A DNA stretch of 8,170 nt from Fervidobacterium sp. GTDB lineage: Bacteria > Thermotogota > Thermotogae > Thermotogales > Fervidobacteriaceae. The notes under the pieces are model-generated. The model saw nothing but the letters and a program-made list of their open reading frames with translations, made no database searches and was not told the DNA's origin. The DNA lies in contig DPIB01000024.1 of NCBI GenBank assembly GCA_003522805.1, positions 1 through 8,170 of the forward strand. Reading direction: 5' to 3'. Every line of letters starts with the position of its first letter. Position 1 is the first letter of the stretch. This document shows, piece by piece, positions 1 to 5,386 of this stretch. The position numbers and the translations under genes are program-made.

Positions 1-7
1 TAAGGTG

Positions 8-41
8 GCGGGTAGTTTAAGACTGTTATCGCTTTTTGTTT
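8..41 (+). terminator. possible weak rho-independent terminator
   Basis: On the plus strand, GCGG (8-11) can pair with TCGC (29-32) with one G-U pair. AGTT (14-17) can pair with GACT (21-24), also with one G-U pair. The two short stems are separated by an asymmetric internal loop and followed at once by TTTTTGTTT. This could end a rightward gene to the left of the window, converging on the leftward gene that stops at 48. The stem is short and imperfect. On the minus strand no T-run follows the hairpin, so it would not terminate the leftward unit. Nothing else is recognisable in bases 1-47. Confidence 0.25.
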
Positions 42-47
42 CCTATT

Positions 48-980
48 CTAGACTTTTAGCTCATGCCATATGTTTCGGATCTTTGAACTATATTCTCTGT
101 ACCTATCTCTTGAGCACACTACTGCGTTGAGCTCCTTAGCTAGTCCTAGTATAAGCTCATCTGCAGGAGAATGATAGTAAACTCTTTTGTACTTAAAGTA
201 CTTCGTATTAAACTTGTACTTTGCATTGGCATCAAAGACTACGTAGAATGGAAAATAAATCTTGTCCAATTTGGATACTAAAGATAACAAAGTGTCTATT
301 TTCTCTGGTCCCTTAAGTTCTGAAATCATAAGTATGTTATTCCCATCTATTATTAAAGGCTTTTCAAAATTTTTGCAAGTAAGAACTCTCCAAACATATG
401 GGTGGATCATAGACTTTACAGAATTCCTCTCAACTCCATCAAGGTAATTAACAAAATCTCTCATCCACAAATAGTCTTCCAATTCTAAAGGAGTAATTCT
501 TATAATCTCTTTTTTTATCTCGTCTATAAAACCATCTTCAGAAATAGTTTCCAAAGCACGAAGTTCTAAGAAGTTTTCAAGTTTTAACTCGTTCAATTTG
601 CTCTTTTTCTCTTTAATGAAATCTCTGTAGTTGCTGATCTTGGAACTAGGAAACGGGTAGGTAGAAGGCTTTGACCAAAATAGGATTTCAAATAGCACAT
701 ATTTCGAGATAGAGTTCCGTTCAAAATCTGTTATCTTTGATTCAATAGTATCTCTACCGTTGAACAAATTATCGAGCAGAAAAGAAAAAACGAGGGGATT
801 TGTCTTCTTTAGATCTTCTTTCTCAGGCCTTTCGAAGTTTCTTATTAGCGATTCGATTTTCCCCTTGTTAAGTTCTCTATAATCCTTCAAGATGTCCAAA
901 ATAATCTTTCGTTTTCCTACTAGTGAATTGAACCTTTCGATAAATTCCTGCTTGTATAGATTCTCAAAGTCCTTTGTCAA
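48..980 (-). CDS. NYN/PIN-like (Zc3h12a-type) nuclease-domain protein with unrecognised N-terminal region
   Basis: The 310-residue protein starts at TTG (978-980 on the plus strand), chosen because GGAG lies 8 nt upstream. The C-terminal 105 residues look like a PIN-like nuclease domain of the NYN/Zc3h12a group: a beta strand ending in IIDGNN (Asp212, Asn214/215), a second strand ending in VVFDANAKYK (Asp250), SPADE (Asp274), and VCSRDRY (Asp292). These four acidic residues fit the usual metal-binding set of PIN-like ribonucleases, so RNA cleavage is the likely activity. The first 200 residues are charged, probably mostly helical, and match no family I recognise; they may bind the substrate or a partner. 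There is no signal peptide or membrane segment, so it is probably cytoplasmic. It is last in a leftward unit, 24 nt after the MBL-fold hydrolase. I see no antitoxin-like partner next to it, so a toxin role is not supported. The domain call is fairly firm; the biological role is unknown. Confidence 0.75.
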   Translation of the reverse strand: MTKDFENLYKQEFIERFNSLVGKRKIILDILKDYRELNKGKIESLIRNFERPEKEDLKKTNPLVFSFLLDNLFNGRDTIESKITDFERNSISKYVLFEILFWSKPSTYPFPSSKISNYRDFIKEKKSKLNELKLENFLELRALETISEDGFIDEIKKEIIRITPLELEDYLWMRDFVNYLDGVERNSVKSMIHPYVWRVLTCKNFEKPLIIDGNNILMISELKGPEKIDTLLSLVSKLDKIYFPFYVVFDANAKYKFNTKYFKYKRVYYHSPADELILGLAKELNAVVCSRDRYREYSSKIRNIWHELKV

Positions 981-1004
981 AAAATCAACTCCAGATACTT
1001 CTAA

Positions 1005-1601
1005 TTACTTAAAAAACGGATTCATCTTGAACAATTTCTCCAAAGTAACGATATCCCCGTGCCCGGGGCAGACGTACCAATCTTGAGGAAATTGCTTAAA
1101 TATCTTGGAGAGAGTTCTTACTGTTTTACTCATAACTCGTTGTTGACCAGGGATTGGGTTCAGATCGGCTCTTCCAACTGTGTCTGAAAAGACGACATCG
1201 CCCGTAAATAGAACGCCTTCGAAAACTACTATGCGTGAGCCCGGGGTATGCCCAGGTGCTAGTAGGGTATCAAAATAATCATCTATATTATACCAAGAAA
1301 TGTCCATACTAACAATATCATTAAAAAAGCCTGATAAATTAAGTCTAGCTTCTCTTAAAAAAGCACTATCTTCCGGTGATATATACAGCCTATCGACTTC
1401 AAGTTCTCTGATTCCTGCTATATGGTCATAATGACCGTGTGTTATTATGACATCACATTTGATCCTGTCTACGTATTTCCCGATACCCTTGCCTGGATCG
1501 ACAACATAGTTTATCCCATGTAGTGAAAAGAGGTAAGTGTTGACTTGTAGCTCACCAGAAGTTCTGAATATCCGTAGGTCTTTGAAAGAAAGTTTCTCCA
1601 T
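1005..1601 (-). CDS. MBL-fold metallo-hydrolase, glyoxalase II/YcbL-like
   Basis: The 198-residue soluble protein has the full metal-ligand set of the metallo-beta-lactamase fold. THGHYDH gives His55, His57, Asp59 and His60. APGHTPGS gives His118, FTGD gives Asp135, and CPGHGD gives His181. TVGRADL (141-147), just after the bridging aspartate, is typical of the glyoxalase II-like group that includes YcbL. A hydrolase with a dinuclear metal centre acting on a thioester such as a glyoxalase II substrate is plausible, but the natural substrate cannot be read from the sequence. The length is right for a single-domain member, with no flavodoxin, rhodanese or RNA-binding extension. The ATG start has GAGGGGG 7 nt upstream. 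It lies 76 nt downstream of the membrane protein gene and 24 nt before the NYN-domain gene, so it is probably the middle gene of a three-gene unit. Confidence 0.85.
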   Translation of the reverse strand: MEKLSFKDLRIFRTSGELQVNTYLFSLHGINYVVDPGKGIGKYVDRIKCDVIITHGHYDHIAGIRELEVDRLYISPEDSAFLREARLNLSGFFNDIVSMDISWYNIDDYFDTLLAPGHTPGSRIVVFEGVLFTGDVVFSDTVGRADLNPIPGQQRVMSKTVRTLSKIFKQFPQDWYVCPGHGDIVTLEKLFKMNPFFK

Positions 1602-1641
1602 TTTTCATCCCCCTCAATTGTTTTCTTCTAAGCTATGAACA

Positions 1642-1669
1642 TTCGTTAAACACGGCACTAAATAACGAA
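1642..1669. repeat. inverted repeat TTCGTTA/TAACGAA between leftward genes
   Basis: Perfect 7-bp arms (1642-1648 and 1663-1669) flank a 14-nt spacer in the 76-nt gap between the membrane protein gene and the MBL-fold gene. The arms are AT-rich and no T-run follows on either strand, so this is not a classical terminator. It could be a protein-binding site or an mRNA processing hairpin, or it could be chance. Confidence 0.3.
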
Positions 1670-1677
1670 AACAACGA

Positions 1678-2814
1678 TTAGAAGAGAAGATTGTAAATGA
1701 TGTTTGCACTGAATGCAGCTACTAGTCCTCCTACAGTATGCGATATTATTGCTTTACTTGTGAGATGTCTATATCCAAGGGCATCCATCATACCCACATG
1801 TGTACTGAGATAACCACTCCATGTCATACCGATAGCTGTGAAGACTGCAACGTCACTTGGATTCACCAATCCATGCTCCATAAACCGCGGTATAAGAGCT
1901 AATGCCGCACCTGTTGAACCCAAACAAGTTATTGGGAATGCCACAAGTTGTGGTGATTCGAAACCAAATAATATCTTCATCGGCCAGTAGAGATATTTAC
2001 CGATCTTATCAAAAAGTGCTATACCTTCGTAGGCCAACCCTTGATATCCGGCATTGAAATCCTTTGGCCCGAAGGTAATCATCATGATAAAAGTACTTAT
2101 TATGAGAACACCTGGAATTATTCCAATTCCAATGTCAACTCCAGATTTACCGCCATCAAGCATCGCCTCTAAAGTCCTTTCGAATATGCTGCCTTCCCTT
2201 ATTTTTCTGTATTTCAGGTTTTCTTTTTGTATTTCCTTAGGAATACTTCCAAGCCTCTTCTTTGTCCAGTACGAGAACATCCTAACGCTCACTATACTAC
2301 CAATCACAGTGGAAATGTTCCCAATAACAACTGCAGGCAGCAAGTTTACGCCTGCACGTCCACCTTGCGCTATGAAAAATGTTGATACAATCATACCCAT
2401 GCCAAATGCTGTACCTAAATTGCAGAGTAAAGGCTCTTGCCATTTTTCAAAATGCGAGATAAAGTTTTTATCTTTACCTAGTGCTATTATAGCAGGATTA
2501 TCGGAAAAATAAGTTGATAATACTCCCATTACCGCAATACCGGGTAGGTTGTATAGCGGTTTCATGAATCTATCCAACAATATATCGACCCAGTGAACTA
2601 CTCCAAATTCATCGAGCAGTGCGGCAAAAGCACCTGTTAGTACTGCAACAGCCATTATAAATAATACTGTGTTTAGCAGAAGATCATGAGCTGTGGCCAT
2701 AAGGGTCTTAAAAAAATTAGCTCCTCCCATAGTAGCTAGGAAAAGCCAAAGAAATATCACCAGAACGAATATAAAGACGAACGTTTCAAACGAAAATATA
2801 CTCTTTTGCCCCAC
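1678..2814 (-). CDS. multi-pass membrane protein, nucleoside-recognition/Gate-like family, putative transporter
   Basis: The 378-residue integral membrane protein has about nine hydrophobic segments, near residues 9-29, 43-66, 90-111, 128-149, 158-180, 225-248, 288-308, 319-341 and 353-377. A strongly basic loop at 181-224, rich in Lys and Arg, should face the cytoplasm and splits the protein into two halves. STYFSDNPAI (100-109) at the end of a glycine-rich segment, and GSTGAALALIP (299-309) in the second half, resemble the nucleoside-recognition/Gate-type membrane proteins. The closest named group I can suggest, from memory, is the CD0519/CD1768 membrane protein family. Members are mostly uncharacterised; transport of a small solute is likely and the substrate is unknown. 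The GTG start has AAGGAGG 8 nt upstream. It is the first gene of the leftward unit, with a promoter-like element about 90-120 nt upstream. No signal peptide beyond the first membrane segment is seen. Confidence 0.7.
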   Translation of the reverse strand: MGQKSIFSFETFVFIFVLVIFLWLFLATMGGANFFKTLMATAHDLLLNTVLFIMAVAVLTGAFAALLDEFGVVHWVDILLDRFMKPLYNLPGIAVMGVLSTYFSDNPAIIALGKDKNFISHFEKWQEPLLCNLGTAFGMGMIVSTFFIAQGGRAGVNLLPAVVIGNISTVIGSIVSVRMFSYWTKKRLGSIPKEIQKENLKYRKIREGSIFERTLEAMLDGGKSGVDIGIGIIPGVLIISTFIMMITFGPKDFNAGYQGLAYEGIALFDKIGKYLYWPMKILFGFESPQLVAFPITCLGSTGAALALIPRFMEHGLVNPSDVAVFTAIGMTWSGYLSTHVGMMDALGYRHLTSKAIISHTVGGLVAAFSANIIYNLLF

Positions 2815-2822
2815 AAGAAATG

Positions 2823-2829
2823 CCTCCTT
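2823..2829 (-). promoter_or_regulatory. ribosome binding site of the membrane protein gene
   Basis: AAGGAGG on the minus strand ends 8 nt before a GTG. It is strong enough to decide for the GTG at 2812-2814 as the start codon. Confidence 0.8.
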
Positions 2830-2833
2830 CAGA

Positions 2834-2854
2834 CTATTTTGACACTATTTGACA
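2834..2854. repeat. tandem direct repeat CTATTTTGACA/CTATTTGACA
   Basis: Two adjacent copies of a 10-11 bp unit (2834-2844 and 2845-2854) differ by one T. They lie in the predicted leader of the membrane protein gene, just upstream of its ribosome binding site. A second short direct repeat, TCGAG (2866-2870 and 2875-2879), lies nearby. Tandem units at about one helical turn are typical of operator half-sites, but no known regulator motif is recognised. Confidence 0.4.
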
Positions 2855-2904
2855 ATATGAGTTTGTCGAGATTATCGAGTTTTGTAACTACATCTATTAT
2901 CAAG

Positions 2905-2933
2905 AGTGTATCAGTGAAAACGAAAAGAGTCAA
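2905..2933 (-). promoter_or_regulatory. predicted sigma-70-type promoter for the leftward unit
   Basis: Reading leftward, TTGACT (2933-2928, five of six matches to TTGACA) is followed by a 17-nt spacer ending in TGA, then TACACT (2910-2905, four of six to TATAAT). The TGN gives an extended -10. Transcription would start near 2898, leaving a leader of about 85 nt before the GTG start of the membrane protein gene. No riboswitch or terminator-like fold is evident in that leader. Confidence 0.5.
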
Positions 2934-2935
2934 AA

Positions 2936-2963
2936 TTCACAAATAGGGGAAAAGTGCTACAAT
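2936..2963 (+). promoter_or_regulatory. predicted upstream promoter (P1) of the rnr unit
   Basis: TTCACA (2936-2941, five of six to TTGACA) is followed by a 16-nt spacer ending in TGC, then TACAAT (2958-2963, five of six to TATAAT). This is an extended -10 promoter. Its -35 lies 2 bp from the -35 of the leftward promoter. A transcript starting near 2970 would include the in-frame ATG at 2987. Confidence 0.5.
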
Positions 2964-3012
2964 TCTAAAGATAAAGGAAATAAAGCATGATAAGTACATA
3001 CCCTTTTACCTA

Positions 3013-3021
3013 TGATATAAT
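3013..3021 (+). promoter_or_regulatory. predicted downstream promoter (P2) of rnr, extended -10
   Basis: TGATATAAT is a perfect extended -10 element (TGN plus TATAAT). At 17 nt upstream, AGTACA (2993-2998) matches only half of a -35 box, so the promoter would rely on the extended -10. Transcription from about 3028 would leave the upstream ATG out of the message and supports the TTG at 3083 as the rnr start. The surrounding sequence is very AT-rich, so a chance match is possible. Confidence 0.4.
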
Positions 3022-3066
3022 ATATATAAATATTTTAGAATTGATATTCGTTTCAAACGTACATAA

Positions 3067-3075
3067 AAAGGAGGT
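3067..3075 (+). promoter_or_regulatory. ribosome binding site deciding the rnr start
   Basis: AAAGGAGGT is a near-complete anti-16S match. It ends 7 nt before the TTG at 3083, the position where RNase R homology begins. It is much stronger than the AAAGGA (2973-2978) that precedes the upstream ATG at 2987. Confidence 0.85.
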
Positions 3076-3082
3076 AGTTGAC

Positions 3083-5386
3083 TTGCCATCAAAGACAAAA
3101 CTGAAAGAGTTTTTTAAATCTCTCGCACAGAATCCGATGACTTTTAAAGAAATATGCAGGTTTTACAACATCGATGATGAAAAGGAGAGAGAATTGCTGA
3201 AAAAGCAACTGGAGGAATTAACTAGTACTGGGTATATATTCAAGGGAGATGACGGTAGATACAGATTAGCCAGGGGGAACCTTGTTACCGGTATAATCGA
3301 GTTTACTCGTAGTGGGAACATAGCTTTCGTGACAGCTGAAAATGGTCAAGAAATAGCAATTCCTGTAGAGAAAGCGAATTTGGCAATGCATAAAGATACA
3401 GTTCAGGTACAGATAATAGGGAAATGGTATGAACTGCCCGAAGGTCGTGTCACAAAGATATTGGAACGTGGCATAAAACAATTTGTCGGTGTCTTTGAAA
3501 CTCGCGGGCAATTTGCTTTTGTAATTCCTGATGACCCGAAATTACCATACGAATTCAACGTACCTATTGAGAACATCAACAGTGCTAAACCTGGAATGAA
3601 GGTTGTTGCTGAGATTACAAGATATCCGTCCCCAAAGAAGGCACCAGAGGTTAAAGTAGTTGAAGTATTAGGAATGGTGGAAGATCCTGCGACGGATTTT
3701 CCGACAGTTGTTGTGAAACATAATTTATCGGTACAATTCCCCAATGAAGTGATGGAGGAAACTGCTAAGCTGCCTGATAGAGTACCTGAGTCTGATCTTA
3801 GAGACAGATGGGATTTTAGAGATGAGATAATAGTCACGATAGATGGTGCTGATGCTAAGGATTTTGATGATGCAGTACAAGTTAAGAAACTGCCAAACGG
3901 AAACTACCTACTTGGTGTCCACATAGCAGATGTTTCACATTATGTGAGACCAGATACTGCCCTTGATGCAGAAGCATATGAACGAGCAACAAGTGTTTAT
4001 CTCGGAGATAGGGTCATACCGATGTTTCCATTTAAGTTGTCCAACGGACTGTGTAGTTTGGTTCAAGGAGAAGATAGATTAGTTATGTCACTACTCATGG
4101 AAATTGACGAAAATGGTAATACTGTAGACTACGAAGTTGGTAACGGTGTTATCAGAAGTTTCAGAAGGTTAGTTTACGATGATGTAAATGCCTTCATTGA
4201 AGGTCGACCTGAGGGAGATAAGTTAAAAGATCTTGCTGAACATATACGTCTCATGAAAGAACTGAAGGACATACTGAGGGAGAATAGAAGACGCAGAGGT
4301 GCGATACTAGACATCGAAGGCGACGAAGTTGAGATCATTTTGGACGAGAATGGGCATGCAATTGATATCGTTGCAAGAAGACGTGGCGAATCCGAAGTCA
4401 TAATAGAAGAATTCATGATAAAGGCAAATGAAACTATAGCTGAGATATTCGATAAAGCACAAATGCCTTGCATCTACAGAATACACGAAAAACCGGATTT
4501 TGATACACTTCTTCAGTTAAAGAACTACCTTTCTGCAATAGGTGTAACAATGAGAATGCCTCACCAAATCCATCCAAAGGTTCTGCAAGAACTACTTGAA
4601 AAGACCAAAGGGCACCAACTCAGAAACAGCATTCAGAGACTGTTAGTGCGCTCGATGAAGCGCGCAGTTTACTCACCGAGTAACGTGGGGCATTTCGGAC
4701 TTGCGTCGGAGGCTTATACTCATTTTACATCCCCGATAAGGAGGTACCCAGACCTTATAGTCCACAGACTGTTAAAGATGTACCTAGAAACAGGAGGAAA
4801 AATTTCGAAGAAAGAGCGAAAAAACCTTGAAAAATACCTCTCAAAGGCGGCTGTGCATTGCAGTAAGAAAGAACGGAATGCAAATGAGGCAGAATGGGAC
4901 TATGAAGCACTCAAGAAAATAGACTATATTTCAAAACACGTGGGCGAGGTTTTTCAAGTGATTGTCACTTCAGTAACCAAATTTGGTATGTTCGTTGAGA
5001 TACCCGAAAAATACATATCAGGACTTATACACGTTTCTACCTTGGATGATTATTATTACTACGATGAAGAAAAGGGAATGCTTATTGGAAAACACACAGG
5101 TATAATCTACAGAATCGGTGATATCCTAAAAGCGAAAGTTGTCAAAGCAGACAAGGTTAGAATGGAGATCAAGTTCGAGATTACAGACAATGATATGAAT
5201 GAACAAGGAAGCACGGTGATAAATAGTAAAGATGTAAAGAAAAATCAGAAAAATAGCAGTGGTACTAATGGAAAGCAAAATGGCAAGAAAGTAAATGCCA
5301 ATGGGGAATTGAAAAAATCAAAACGCGAGGGTGAATCCAATGGTACCGGAAAAAATAAGGGAAGAAGTTCAAAAACTCAGAGATGA
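3083..5386 (+). CDS. rnr: ribonuclease R (RNB-family 3'-5' exoribonuclease)
   Basis: RNase R degrades structured RNA processively from the 3' end in the cytoplasm, in mRNA decay and stable-RNA quality control. From the TTG start it has 767 residues. In order there is an N-terminal winged-helix region (about 1-65), two cold-shock-type OB domains (about 70-230), the RNB catalytic domain (about 240-570), an S1 RNA-binding domain (about 620-701), and a basic Lys/Asn/Ser/Gly-rich tail of some 66 residues. The catalytic motif DGADAKDFDDA supplies Asp254, Asp260, Asp262 and Asp263, equivalent to the four metal-binding aspartates of E. coli RNase R. GVHIADVSHYV and HFTSPIRRYPDL are further RNB signatures. 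The winged helix plus basic tail favours RNase R over RNase II. The frame stays open upstream to an ATG at 2987, adding 32 mostly hydrophobic residues; I prefer the TTG because of its ribosome binding site and family length. The 3' end overlaps ligA. Confidence 0.95.
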   Translation: MPSKTKLKEFFKSLAQNPMTFKEICRFYNIDDEKERELLKKQLEELTSTGYIFKGDDGRYRLARGNLVTGIIEFTRSGNIAFVTAENGQEIAIPVEKANLAMHKDTVQVQIIGKWYELPEGRVTKILERGIKQFVGVFETRGQFAFVIPDDPKLPYEFNVPIENINSAKPGMKVVAEITRYPSPKKAPEVKVVEVLGMVEDPATDFPTVVVKHNLSVQFPNEVMEETAKLPDRVPESDLRDRWDFRDEIIVTIDGADAKDFDDAVQVKKLPNGNYLLGVHIADVSHYVRPDTALDAEAYERATSVYLGDRVIPMFPFKLSNGLCSLVQGEDRLVMSLLMEIDENGNTVDYEVGNGVIRSFRRLVYDDVNAFIEGRPEGDKLKDLAEHIRLMKELKDILRENRRRRGAILDIEGDEVEIILDENGHAIDIVARRRGESEVIIEEFMIKANETIAEIFDKAQMPCIYRIHEKPDFDTLLQLKNYLSAIGVTMRMPHQIHPKVLQELLEKTKGHQLRNSIQRLLVRSMKRAVYSPSNVGHFGLASEAYTHFTSPIRRYPDLIVHRLLKMYLETGGKISKKERKNLEKYLSKAAVHCSKKERNANEAEWDYEALKKIDYISKHVGEVFQVIVTSVTKFGMFVEIPEKYISGLIHVSTLDDYYYYDEEKGMLIGKHTGIIYRIGDILKAKVVKADKVRMEIKFEITDNDMNEQGSTVINSKDVKKNQKNSSGTNGKQNGKKVNANGELKKSKREGESNGTGKNKGRSSKTQR
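5327..5334 (+). promoter_or_regulatory. ribosome binding site of ligA, inside rnr
   Basis: GAGGGTGA differs at one base from GGAGGTGA, the complement of the 16S 3' end. It ends 5 nt before the ATG at 5340. It overlaps the in-frame GTG at 5331, which argues that the ATG is the true start. The site lies within the rnr tail codons, so ribosomes translating rnr would pass over it. Confidence 0.65.

Noticed and set aside
189..221. Palindrome GTACTTAAAGTAC and repeated GTACTT
   Set aside because: Explained by repeated Lys-Tyr codons in the NYN-domain protein (KYK, KYF and KYK).
48..980. NYN/PIN-like protein as the toxin of a toxin-antitoxin pair
   Set aside because: No small antitoxin-like gene adjoins it, the protein is much longer than typical PIN toxins, and it sits at the end of an apparent metabolic or transport unit.
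1055..1068. GC-rich hairpin CCCCG/CGGGG
   Set aside because: Only 5 bp, within the codons for the conserved PGHGD motif of the MBL-fold protein; no T-run follows.
2054..2512. 152-codon plus-strand open frame
   Set aside because: It lies wholly opposite the membrane protein gene, has biased composition reflecting that gene's hydrophobic codons, and matches no family.
2987..3082. ATG at 2987 as the primary start of RNase R
   Set aside because: The added 32 residues do not look like RNase R, the ribosome binding site is weaker than the one before the TTG at 3083, and an extended -10 element lies inside the stretch. Kept only as a finding on a possible second form.
3403..3837. 144-codon minus-strand open frame
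   Set aside because: It lies opposite the OB-domain part of rnr, is Ser/Thr-rich without domain signs, and has no supporting context.
5331..5339. GTG at 5331 as the start of ligA
   Set aside because: It overlaps the GAGGGTGA ribosome binding site that serves the ATG at 5340.
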